Assembly (NCBI RefSeq): GCF_002104995.1
Contig: NW_024468249.1
Location: 806,001-870,000 of the forward strand
DNA length: 64,000 bases
Source of the DNA: Linderina pennispora
Taxonomy: Eukaryota > Kickxellomycota > Kickxellomycetes > Kickxellales > Kickxellaceae
Reading direction: 5' to 3'
Within the stretch, counting starts at the first letter, position 1, and every line of letters starts with the position of its first letter. A program made the position numbers and the translations under genes. The notes under the pieces were generated by a model. It searched no databases, was not told the DNA's origin, and worked only from the letters and a program-made list of their open reading frames with translations. Below are positions 23,369-32,815 of this stretch, one piece after another.

Positions 23369-24399
23369 CTAATGTGATAATATGTTCTGCTTCCACTGCT
23401 GATAGTCCGCATACAACGCAGTCGATTTGTAGTCGCGGTCCTGGATCATCGACACAATTCCAATTCGAGGCTGCTTGGCTGGCTTCTTCGATGTAGGTTT
23501 GCGCACTGTCTTCCTAACAGGTACTACCGGTGCTTTTGCTGATCGGACGGATGACGCCCTTGCTGCTCTAGCTGGCTGTTTTCTGACAGGTGGTGGCGGC
23601 GTGGCGGCTGCGGATGGTGCAGTAGCCCGACGCCTACTCCTTGTCTGCAATGCAGACTGCGTTGCCTCTTCCTCTACCAACGGCCGGACTGAGTTCTGGT
23701 TCGTTTGGGTTGCGTCAATACTGCCGAATCAGCCGGTGGTTCCACAGCTGCTGCCCGCTTCTTCGTAGGCGCTCTCGCTACTGCCTTAGCCATAGCTCCC
23801 CCGCCCGCCGCAATCTCCTGCAGCGTCTTTTTCCCGTAGTCCTCCATCTTTTTCTGCACGCCCGCAAACACCGTCGGCTTAATCCCTGCCAAGCTCAACA
23901 ATTTCGTCTTGGCCACCACCCGCTTTTTCATATGTTTGCACGCTAGCGCGAAAGCCGCAGCAACATACACAGACCCGGACCAGTCCATGCTGCGTCTGGC
24001 AGCCGCCGGCATAGTCGCACCTAGTGTTTCTTTGAATTCGTCGAGCAGCTGGCGCGCATACGGGATGACGCCCTCGGGCGGGCCAAACTGCACGTCGAGC
24101 TCCTCCAATGTGATGTTTTTGATCAGGCCTAGGGCAGCGCGCGCCTCCTGCACTGATGCCTGGTATATGGGCAGGCTTACAGATGATATGGTGCTGGCAG
24201 CAACCTGGTTGAACTCGATTGAGAGCTTTTCGCAGGCCAGCTGGATGGCAATGGTTTCGCGGCATAGCGTGAAGGAGCTGTTACGGGAGGTGCGCACGCG
24301 CTGAGTGATCATGTCGTAGAACTGGAGGGCCTTGGGAGCGATCCCCGGCTGGCCATCGAGCTGCAGACTCTTCAGCCGCTCGGCCAGGATAATAGACAT
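23369..24399 (-). CDS. ORC6: Origin recognition complex subunit 6, with a frame break
   Basis: About 342 residues. The N-terminal 200 residues form the cyclin-box-like ORC6 fold (MSIILAERLKSLQL, TLCRETIAIQLACEKLSI, a long helix pair, then DWSGSVYVAAAFALACKHMKKRVV). A Lys/Ala/Arg-rich linker follows, and the C terminus GIVSMIQDRDYKSTALYADYQQWK resembles the motif that binds ORC3 in other species. The first frame stops at 23674 and the C-terminal frame is entered just before it, equivalent to one missing or two extra bases within 23674-23725. Continuity of basic composition and the family-like C terminus argue for one gene. The start is ATG 24397-24399. It is read in the same direction as RNF121, whose stop is 144 bp upstream. 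Confidence 0.75.
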
Positions 24400-24542
24400 T
24401 GTGCAGGTAGAATAGAGCAAGGGAAGAAATTAACCAGATAGCGTTTGTGCTGCCCCAGATCAGCGGGCTGTTTCCTCGTCACAATGCCGATAAACGTGGG
24501 CAAGACACACTTATAGGACATCTATTGCGATCACATTACAAC

Positions 24543-25595
24543 CTACTCCAGCCCAAGGATCCAGTATATCGTTGCCAGGACCAGAATAGTGAGTGGCTGC
24601 CAGCTGATAAAGTAGCGCATGTACTCGAGCGCTGTGACATAGACGATCTCCTGCTTGTCCCACGGGTTCTGCTTGAATGTCTCAAGATCGACCTTTTCAC
24701 GGCAGAACGGGCAGATGTCGCGCTTGCCAACCACACACCACCCGCGGATGCAGCTGGCGTGGAACTCGTGTCCGCACTCCAGTCTATGTGTCGGCTCCGC
24801 AATGACATTGACACCTGGTCCAGCATTCGAGCCAGACGACAGATCCGAATCACTAAACAGCATGCCATGGTCGCTCTCATCGCTGAACGAGTCCAGCACC
24901 GCACACACAACAGACGTGCTTCGGCAGAGTCTTTGTTGGAAGACTTGCCATGCTCGAGTATCCCAGAGTCGCAGCCATCTTGTCTGTGCACAGCGTGACC
25001 AGATCGCGACTCATCAAGCCGAAATACAGCCCGTAGAACACGGTGGTCATGCTCATTTGGATGAAAAAGTCGCTGTCAGGTGTAGCGCGGGATGACGTCA
25101 AAGAAACAAAACATGAACAAGATCCCGCCCAGAAACGACACCGCATACGATGCCTTGTTGATGAAGGCAAACCACTGGTACACGTTGCGCGGGGTGCTCG
25201 GATGCAATGGCTCACGCGTCGCCTTGTACAAAACATAAATGTTGGCGATGGCGTAGACAAGCCACATAGGCAATGAACCGGTAGTAGCCGGACCCCAGCG
25301 CAAAGTAGGGCGGAATCAGGCAGATCGAGGCGATGCTGACGAGCCGGTACGACCGCGGGTGCCGTCTCCGCCAGAATGCTACGGTCTGCGGTAGCGAGGC
25401 CATGGCGACAACCAGAATCAGAAACATGATCAGGTGCATGCCCTCGTGGCCCTTGTGCTTGTCGTTGAACTTTTCTCGTCGGACAATATAGTCAATCTCC
25501 TCGGGCGACAGCGAGCGGCCCGGGAACATCGATGTGGCCATGGCGCGCAGCTTTGAGTTGTAGGCGTCGGCGTCTGGCTGTGCTGTGGTCGACAT
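24543..25595 (-). CDS. RNF121: RNF121/RNF175-type multipass RING E3 ligase; frame changes at three places
   Basis: Taken through, this gives about 349 residues, close to animal RNF121. Family landmarks occur in order: KHKGHEGMHLIMFL, RRRHPRSYRLVSI, KATREPLHPSTPRNVYQWF, FYGLYFGLMSRDLVTLCTDKMAATLGY, CCVCG, then the RING-H2 part LECGHEFHASCIRGWCVVGKRDICPFCREKVDL, then NPW, and the final hydrophobic ISWQPLTILVLATIYWILGLE. Animal RNF121 is an ER/Golgi membrane ligase involved in quality control. Conserved sequence passes through three frames, so the frame moves +1 near 25262-25274, 25070-25085 and 24890-24912. The middle break is at an in-frame TGA (ACC TGA C in the sense strand). The start is ATG 25593-25595. 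The roadblock gene's stop is 163 bp upstream. Confidence 0.88.
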
Positions 25596-25757
25596 TATGT
25601 GAATTCAAAAATTCAAAGTACAAAGAGATGGAAAAAATGAGGAAAAGAAAATTCAGAATGGGCACCTAACAGAAGAGGAAAAGCTGCGGTGGTGGTGAAA
25701 CAGCAGGCTTGGCACTAGGCTGTAGCCCTGCGTGATCACCGATAGGGCCCTGGGGAT

Positions 25758-26182
25758 CTAGCGGGTCGCCAGCTTGACTGCAAACACATGGTCCTGGTGC
25801 GTTGTGGCGACAATTGACGAGCCGTTTTGTCTGGAGATGGTCACGCGTGTCAACGACTTGATGTTCGGGTCGACGATGCTTACCAGGCGCGCGGCATCCT
25901 TCATCAGCCCCGACAGAACAAATGTCTCGTCTGAATTGTACTGCAGGCCTGACTGGCGGATGATCTCGCCGTCGTCAGCCCGGATCATGACGGCGCCGGT
26001 GCTGCCGTTGATGGCGCAGATGCTATCGAAGGTCGTCTTGAGATGGTCCTACAGCTGGTACGCGTTTGTCGATCAGCAAGTGTGATCGGGAATCGCGATC
26101 GGGAGATGCAAGCGACACGCGTGTCTTTGTCAGCAACCACCGGCGGCCGGTAATTGTTTTGCTGCGTCAGCACCCTTACCAT
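25758..26182 (-). CDS. Dynein light chain, roadblock/LC7 type
   Basis: A 97-residue protein. Exon 1 coding sequence is just the ATG (26182-26180); a 131-bp intron with donor GTAAGG follows immediately, and exon 2 runs 26048-25758. Exon 2 starts DHLKTTFDSICAINGSTGAV, covering the first helix and strand that the family requires. The roadblock core follows (MIRADDGEIIRQSGL, LVSIVDPNIKSLTRVTIS, DHVFAVKL). Length and ending match roadblock light chains, which dimerise on dynein intermediate chain to link cargo. The MglB/LAMTOR relatives are less similar. The protein appears intact. It is divergent from the LIM gene. Confidence 0.8.
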
Positions 26183-26442
26183 TGCGCTGCGGTTATAGAG
26201 AGGGAGTGGCGAAATGCGAAACGAAGAAAACACCCATCGGATTTTGGGCGAATTATGTCTTGCGCTAAGGCCCTGCCAAAATGCGCTGCATCTTTGTGGG
26301 TTGTGCGCGGTCGACATCATCGGCTATAACCGGGCCAGCCCGCTTGGCGGAGGTTGTTTTTCTGCCTTTCTTTTTAGTTCAGCTCGCTTCGTTTTTTTTC
26401 GCTATTATTTTTTCCTGCTGTTCATAAGAAATTCAACCCGAA

Positions 26443-28195
26443 ATGGTCGTCTTTGGCGAAGCTCCAAAATGCCCTCGGTGCAGCAAAAGCGTGTATGCTG
26501 CAGAGGAGGTAAATAGAGGCCGAAATTGCCCAGACAGTGAGCGCCATTCCAGCCAAAATAAGAAAGTCGACTTTAGCCGCTAAACGCTTTGGTCTTTTAG
26601 GTTATCGGCCCCGACGGCCCCTGGCACCGGTCCTGCTTCAAGTGTAAGGTAACATATCAACGAGGCACACGCAAGTTCAAACAACCACCCTGCAGGTCAG
26701 CAGCCTCCAAATGGCCACACGTTCTAACAGCCACGGGCAATGTAGGAATGCCAGCGGCGACTGGACTCGACGACGATGACAGAGCACGAGCACGAAGTGT
26801 ATTGCAGGACGTGTCACTCGCGCATGTTCAGGCCTGGAGGTAAGAGCCACGAGCCTCTATACTGCGACGCGCTCAGCGAAGAAATATACTGAAACAGGAC
26901 AATGCGTGCATGCACTGACAATGCATGGGAAGCATTGTGTGTAGAGGGGCATTCCCTGTGGCCTTGTATTAATACCAGCGCTTTGTTTTGTCTTTCTCTT
27001 CCTGTAGCGCGCAATGCGATCTCAGGCGCCGCTGCGGCTCCACCGCCGCCAGTCAATGCACGCCCGGTCGCTCAGTATGCCGAGTCGCCACAGAACACCC
27101 GAGTCGATTCGCGCGACCAGCAAGCACCGGCGCTGCCCCAGCGCAGCATTGCAACAGTCAGCAGCAGCTACCGAGACCAGACAGCACCGGAGGCGCCGTC
27201 CCGGGCCAGCGTGTATTCGTCCGGCATCATATACCAGCCAGCCGCCGCAGATACCACCCCGGACAACGCCATCGCGCAGCAGCGTGACGGTGGGCGGATA
27301 CAAGCACGTGGGCGACATCTCGCCGTCAAGCGTGTTCAGCTCGGGGCGGCCGCGGTTCAATGTGGCAGCCAACAAGGACATCTGCCCGCGGTGCAGCAAG
27401 CAGATCTACCACGCCGAGAAGGTCGTTGGCCCCCGGGGCCCATGGCACAAGGCGTGCTTCCGATGCAAGCGCTGCAGCACGTCGCTGAGCTCGGCCACGG
27501 TGACAGAGCACGACGGCGAAGCGTTCTGCCGCAACTGCTACACGAAGCTGTTCAGCCCGCGCGGCTACAACATCGGCGGGTCCACCGAGACTGTAAGCGA
27601 GGCCGGGATTACGCGGTCCCGCGCCACGTCCAGCTCCACCGACCACTCGCAGTCCCCGACTCGCAGCAGCCGCGCCGCCAGCAATGCTGTGCCGCCAATG
27701 CCCCTGGTGTCGCCATACTCGGCCAGCCCTCCGCGGCAGCACATGCACAGCGGCAGCCTCGACGGTGGATCGCGCGGCCCGGCGCTCGGCTCATACAACA
27801 CCAGCACTATTAGTGCGGCATCGGCGGCTGCGGCTGCGGCTGCGGCAGTGGCATCGTCGGTGGGCCCGCCGTCGCCGGTGCAGACCGCGCCTCGGCCCGG
27901 CTCGTCGCGGGGCGGGCTGTATGGGCGCGCATACCAGCCCAAGAAAATGGCGTTCAACGTGCCAGCCGACATCTGCCCGCGATGCAACGACCGCATCTAC
28001 GCAGCCGAGGCCGGCGTTGCTGCTGGCCGCAAGTACCACAAGAAGTGCATCCGCTGCAGACTCTGCAACACAACCATCAGCTCGCTGCAGCTGACCGAAC
28101 GCGATGGCGAGATCTACTGCCGCCAGTGCTACGCGAAGCACTTTGGCCCAAAGGGATTCCGCCCGACGCTGGGCCCGGCAATTAACGACTACTAG
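26443..28195 (+). CDS. Three-LIM-domain protein (CRP-like), one frame change
   Basis: Four exons: 26443-26508, 26601-26648, 26746-26839 and 27008-28195. All introns are GT-AG (92, 97, 168 bp); total about 464 residues. LIM1 is assembled from three exons (CPRCSKSVYAAEE, VIGPDGPWHRSCFKCK, ECQRRL...CRTCH). LIM2 (CPRCSKQIYHAEKVVGPRG...CRNC) and LIM3 (CPRCNDRIYAAEAGVAAG...CRQC) lie in exon 4, separated by disordered Ser/Ala/Pro linkers including a polyAla tract. A Gly/Pro-bounded spacing like this is seen in cysteine- and glycine-rich LIM proteins, which bind actin regulators or transcription factors. In exon 4 the frame steps +1 near 27262-27272, within the linker after LIM1. LIM1 exon structure restores all eight zinc ligands, which supports the model. 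Confidence 0.85.
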
Positions 28196-28734
28196 CTTGT
28201 CCCGTGTTCCTCAATGTCCATTTTATCGCTTCAAGCATTAGGGTCGGGAGAGATAACGAGCCAAAAATCCTCCTTTTGGTATCGCCCTAGCCGTCTGGCA
28301 CATGCCGGAGCAGGATAGGAAATGCAGCTGATAACGCGAGGCACAAGGAGCACCCAGGAGGGCCTGTGCGCTAGATAAGGCGCAAGTGAATTTGCTGGAG
28401 GTCACTCCGGCCAGCTCCTGTGGACGATCCGGCTACCCCGCCTGTCACACCCAGCCAGTGACTTTGCGGCGACCGTGCCTGTGCGTGGAATTAGCAGCCG
28501 TGGAACTTTGGCCTTTTTGGGCTGGGCGGCAGAAGCCCCCAGCGCGCCTTCTGTGGTCCCGGTTCTCCGTTTGCCGAAGACTAGAGGCTGCCACCGCCGC
28601 TCTTATTTATCCGCCAGAATATTCCGACCTGCCCGCAGCTCCCGGGTTGCACCGGCCCCCGTTACGCGTGTCCTGTTACGCTCAGCAGTTCCTGCTAGTC
28701 CGTCATTGGATCGTATTTATTGACTGCAAACACC
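28196..28734. other. Convergent intergenic region, LIM gene / SPC3
   Basis: About 540 bp between convergent stop codons. GC content is moderate. No gene or RNA is recognised. Confidence 0.4.
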
Positions 28735-29316
28735 TCAGACCTTCTTGCCCCTCTTTGTCTTTGCCTTCTCCTTGGCGCTGTCCTTGACCACCGGGCGCGG
28801 GATACTGAATGGGATGCTCACAACCTCCTTGTCATACATAATGCCAAGGTACGGCACCGGGTTAATGTGCAGCGTCAGGTTCGCTCCCTCCACGCCCTCG
28901 AACGTCTGCTTCATGTTTCTCAGCGTGTACTTGTTGTGGTGCTTCCGCAGCCGCAGCTTCGCCTGCCGCGTGTTCCGGATGATCCTGTCCCACACCACCA
29001 CGCGGTTCGTCGAGTAATCGGCGCTCTCAAAGTCCGCCGTGATATACGCAAACAGCAGCTTCGTGTTCCAGTTGAACATCGACGACAGGTCCGCATCAAG
29101 GTCAAACGTCAGCCGCGCAAACTCCGACTTGCGCGCTGTCCGGTCAAACTGGTCCACCACGCGGCCCTTGGCGTTCTGCACCGAATGCAGCGTCACGCTG
29201 TGCGTCGGCGACGACGGAATGAACGGCGTCGTCAGCGAAATCAGCACCGCCAACACCATCAGCGTCGACATTGCGAACGACGTTATGCTGCTGAGCCGCT
29301 GAAAGATGTTGTACAT
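28735..29316 (-). CDS. SPC3: Signal peptidase complex subunit 3
   Basis: A 193-residue single-exon protein. The N terminus MYNIFQRLSSITSF followed by a hydrophobic span (AMSTLMVLAVLISLTTPFI) is the single-pass anchor typical of SPC22/23. The luminal domain carries FDLDADLSSMFNWNTKLLF, YITADFES, VVVWDRIIRNTRQAKLRL and the NPVPYLGIM segment. The basic tail (KDSAKEKAKTKRGKKV) is longer than in many relatives. It supports cleavage of ER signal peptides with SEC11. The frame is open further upstream (to 29472), but the ATG at 29314-29316 matches the family start. It is divergent from the MIM1-like gene with 263 bp between. Confidence 0.94.
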   Translation of the reverse strand: MYNIFQRLSSITSFAMSTLMVLAVLISLTTPFIPSSPTHSVTLHSVQNAKGRVVDQFDRTARKSEFARLTFDLDADLSSMFNWNTKLLFAYITADFESADYSTNRVVVWDRIIRNTRQAKLRLRKHHNKYTLRNMKQTFEGVEGANLTLHINPVPYLGIMYDKEVVSIPFSIPRPVVKDSAKEKAKTKRGKKV

Positions 29317-29579
29317 TTTAAAGTAACGGTGTTTCAATTGCAAAAAAGGAAGAAAGTGAAGCTGAAATTGCTTGACAATTGAACAGCAGCTTGGGCACAC
29401 AATAAAAAAGACCATGCTGGCTTGCTGGGCAGGCTCCATTGGCTGCTGCTGCTGCACTTGCCCCCGCCACACCGTCCCATATTAACGAGAAACGCCCACG
29501 TCACAAATCGGAAACCGCTGTGCTGGCTTCACGGCTGCCCAACCCGACAGCTTAAAGCATATCGGCATATTCGCACCTA

Positions 29580-29864
29580 ATGGACACAGCACGGCACACC
29601 GACACGCTATATTCTGCGCACGTCAGCGGCATTGGCCGCGTACTAGTACCCCACCCGCCGCAGCCGCAGCCGCACCCTGCTGAACCGCCAAAGACAACAA
29701 GACCGCTGCCTCCGCTTGGCAAGCCCTGGTGGAAACGCCTGTTCGTCGATGCCATGCTCATCCCCTTTGTCCAGGGCTTCACGCTGAGCATCGCCACGCA
29801 ATGGGCCCGCCACTGGCGACGCATCGGCGGCCTGGTGGGCGTGATCCGGCGGCGACTTCAATAG
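29580..29864 (+). CDS. MIM1: Small mitochondrial outer-membrane import protein, MIM1/TOM13-like
   Basis: A 94-residue single-exon protein. The N terminus is polar and Pro-rich. KPWWKRLFVDAMLIPFVQGFTLSIATQWARHWRR then combines a basic flank with one hydrophobic segment. The order (basic residues, L-x-PF-x-x-G, then a small-residue helix ending in Trp/Arg) resembles the transmembrane segment of fungal MIM1 (TOM13), which inserts alpha-helical outer-membrane proteins. The match is short and the usual helix GxxxG is weak, so other small outer-membrane proteins remain possible. The stop is only 16 bp from the TFIIA-gamma stop on the other strand. Confidence 0.5.
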   Translation: MDTARHTDTLYSAHVSGIGRVLVPHPPQPQPHPAEPPKTTRPLPPLGKPWWKRLFVDAMLIPFVQGFTLSIATQWARHWRRIGGLVGVIRRRLQ

Positions 29865-29880
29865 CTTTATTTTAATACAT

Positions 29881-30207
29881 TTAGACTTCTCCTGGACGCC
29901 TAGCATTGCACGCAACAATCTTCACCTTGTTACAGCTCGCCGTGTCGTGCTCAAACTTGAATGTCGGGTCCTTGATTATGAACGTCCAGACATCGTCGCA
30001 GAACCGGTATGTGCTGAGGTGCCCCTTCAGCATCGCCTTGGCCTTGACCTTGTTGGCCAGGGCCTCAGAGATGCTCTTGTCGTATTGCTCCAGCACCTGT
30101 ATTGCCAGCTGTGGCGTAATGTGTCCAGCCTGGATCAGCTCATCCAGAGAGTCTGTCAGGGCCATGCCGAGAGTGCTGGTGCGATAGAGCTCGTAGTATG
30201 AAGGCAT
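29881..30207 (-). CDS. TOA2: Transcription factor IIA gamma (small) subunit
   Basis: A 108-residue single-exon protein matching TFIIA-gamma over its full length: YYELYRTSTLGMALTDSLDELI, ITPQLAIQVLEQYDKSI, KAKAMLKGHLSTYRFCDDVWTFI and FKFEHDTASCNKVKIVACN. It forms the four-helix bundle and beta-barrel with the large TFIIA subunit and stabilises TBP on TATA DNA. The ATG at 30205-30207 is the family start. A TATAAAAG box lies 82 bp upstream. It is tail-to-tail with the MIM1-like gene. Confidence 0.96.
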   Translation of the reverse strand: MPSYYELYRTSTLGMALTDSLDELIQAGHITPQLAIQVLEQYDKSISEALANKVKAKAMLKGHLSTYRFCDDVWTFIIKDPTFKFEHDTASCNKVKIVACNARRPGEV

Positions 30208-30288
30208 TTCTGAGATGCGAGCGCAAAAACGTAGCCGTTTAGCAATGAAAAAAGCGAAAAAAAGTGGAGGAAAGGTGTGCTCTCGCGC

Positions 30289-30296
30289 CTTTTATA
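30289..30296 (-). promoter_or_regulatory. TATA box of the TFIIA-gamma gene
   Basis: TATAAAAG on the minus strand, 82 bp upstream of the TFIIA-gamma ATG, at a normal core-promoter distance. Supported by motif and position only. Confidence 0.55.
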
Positions 30297-30490
30297 CCTC
30301 TCCCTGCCCCACCTGCCCTTTAACCCCATCACCATGATTGGCGCCATCAGACGGCATATGGGATGCAGTAGCGTGACCCTTTGCACGTGTGCTTTGATAG
30401 TGTCATCATAGCATTGCGAGTTTAGAGCGGAAAATATTGGGAAATATCGTTGAAGGTGTGTACAGAAGAAGAGTGTTACTTTTGGAGCGC

Positions 30491-32711
30491 TTACTTCTCG
30501 AACATCTTGCGGATGGACTCGGTGGTCAGCGACTTGGGGCGCTCGATCGACAGACCGAGGGCGCGGTCCCAGATGAGCTGGGCCAGGACACCGTAGGCGC
30601 GCGACACACCGAACAGGACAGTGTAGAAGTCCTGCTCGACAAGGCCGTAGTGACGGAGGAGGACACCCGAGTGGGCATCGACGTTGGGCCACGGGTTCTT
30701 GGTCTTGCCGTGCTCGGTCAGGACTCCCGGAACAACCTTGTACATGGCCGACACGGTCTTGAACAGGTTGTCGTTGGGCAGGTGCTTGAGCGCAAACTCG
30801 CGCTGGGCCATGTAGCGCGGATCGGTCTTGCGCAGCACGGCGTGCCCGTAGCCAGGCACGACGCGGCCCGAGTTCAGGGTCTTCCAGCAGTAGTCGCGGA
30901 TCTGGTCCTCGGTCGGGGTCTCAGTGCCCAGGGCGGTGGTCATGTCAAGGATCCAGCGGAGGACCTCCTGGTTGGCAAGGCCGTGCAGCGGACCGGCGAG
31001 GCCGTTGAGACCAGCAGCGAACGACAGGTACGGGTCGGACAGGGCAGAGCCGACAAGATGGGTGGTGTGAGCCGAGACATTGCCGCCCTCGTGGTCAGAG
31101 TGGATGACGAGGTACATGCGCATCAGATCGGCAAACTCCTTGTTCTCCGAGAACCCGAGGAGGTTGGCAAAGTTCTGCGAGTAGTCAACCGAGGTGTCGA
31201 TGGCGCCGTACTTGCCGTCCTTGAAGACATTGCGGTAGATGCGCGAGGCGACGAGCGGCAGCTTGGCCAGCAGGTCGAGCGAGTCCTCGAACACCGGGTC
31301 CCAGTAGTCCTTGCGGTTGATGCCGGCGTGGTACGCCTTGGCAAACTTGGACTCATGCTGGAGGGCGTTGACGGCGATCGAGAACTGCGACATCGGGTGC
31401 AGTGTGTTGGGGCACCGGTCAATCAGATCCTCGACAAACGACGGCAGGACAGCGCGCGAGTTGAGCTCGTCGGTGACAGACTGGGCCTGGGCCAGGGTCG
31501 GGACCTCGCCGGTAAGCAGGAGCCAGAACAGACCCTCGGGGGTGACCTCAGTGGTGCCCTCGGCCTTGGGCAGCGACTCCTGGACCTCGGGGATAGTCAT
31601 GCCGCGGAAGCGGATACCCTCGCTGGCATCGAGCAGAGAGGTGTCCCAGATCATACCCTTGATGCCGCGCATGCCACCGTAAGCCATGTTGACAGTGGTC
31701 TCGCCGAGGACGCGATCGCCGTACTTTTGCTTGACCTCCTTGACCTCAGCGACCTTCTCGGGGATGAGCTCCTGGACACGCTGCTTCAGCGACTACAATA
31801 TTGCGACAACAGGAAGTCTGGTTAGCTACTTGGTCGGTCTCCCGGGTTCTCCCTACGGGCGGGTGGCAATCCCTCGCCATCGACCGACACTGCCGGTGGC
31901 GGTTGGGTCTGAACAGCGATCCGCCGTGTTGACGGGAGTCGCATGAACAAACAGACACCGATACTTACCGAGGTGGACGAGGCGGTGGACTTGAAGCGGG
32001 CCAGTGCGGCGATAGCCGGGGCAAGGTTGGCCTACAGTGGAGCGGGAAAAGGGTAAATTAGCCACCAGTGCAATCTTGCAATTCCACAAATCTCTCTTCC
32101 CACAAAGTGGAGATCGGGATCCGACGCGCGGCACAGAATAATTCCACGTCGCTGTCAAGGACGCACAATAGCAAGCTGGTTCGTGCGCTCACACGCCCAG
32201 CCCGGCCACATAAAGGCGAGTAAGCGAAAGGGCGGAGAAATAGCCAGGCTGGCTCGCGGGTGAGATCGGGACCCGACCCAAGTTTGTAGATCGAGAAGTC
32301 GCCCTTCTGCAGCCTCTTCTCCCGACGGACTTGGACCAGCCAACCAGAGCTGCTCCTTACCCATCCGCGCAGCTCTTTATTACAGATGTCCTGCCTTGGG
32401 CATGCATGTGCATAAAGACGCGCATAAAGTTGAGCAAGATCCCCTTGGCTGAGAGGAGTCTATAGTCCGTGCAGGCTACCTATCCCCCGCTCACCCCCTG
32501 ACACAACAGCAGAGGATTCAGCAGTCGCACCTGGTGCTAGAACCACTGCGATTTCGTGCTGGGTGGAAGAGGGAAGAGGTAGGGAAGGAGATACCGCAGG
32601 GGCTTCTTGGAGATGAAGAGCGTAGAGGCAAATCAAGGGCAGTGACCGGTGCGCAGCTTTGGTACTTACCGAACGAGCAGAGACGTTGTTGGCAGTGCGC
32701 AGAGCGAACAT
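30491..32711 (-). CDS. CIT1: Citrate synthase, mitochondrial
   Basis: Three exons: 32711-32670 (14 codons), 32031-31969 (21 codons) and 31792-30491. All introns are GT-AG, phase 0, of 638 and 176 bp. The spliced protein has 468 residues. Exons 1 and 2 encode an Arg/Ser/Ala-rich mitochondrial presequence ([14 protein letters not shown], then [18 protein letters not shown]). The mature enzyme shows [17 protein letters not shown], the [13 protein letters not shown] segment and [15 protein letters not shown] with the catalytic histidine. It condenses acetyl-CoA with oxaloacetate in the matrix. No frame break is present. Placing the presequence on two tiny exons with a long first intron is noteworthy. 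A TATA box lies 97 bp upstream. Confidence 0.96.
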
Positions 32712-32807
32712 TGTGGCTAATGTGTATAAAAATGAGTTGGGAAGAAGGAGATGAATAACAGCAGAAAAGGAGAACGCAGCTGAATAGGGACGCGGAACGA
32801 CGGTTCC

Positions 32808-32815
32808 CTTTTATA
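32808..32815 (-). promoter_or_regulatory. TATA box of the citrate synthase gene
   Basis: TATAAAAG on the minus strand, 97 bp upstream of the citrate synthase ATG, next to a GGGAACCG segment. The distance fits a short 5' UTR. Confidence 0.55.

Noticed and set aside
30437..31825. 462-codon plus-strand frame opposite citrate synthase
   Set aside because: It is a mirror of GC-biased codon use in the real gene; no domain, repetitive Leu/Val/Gly/Arg composition.
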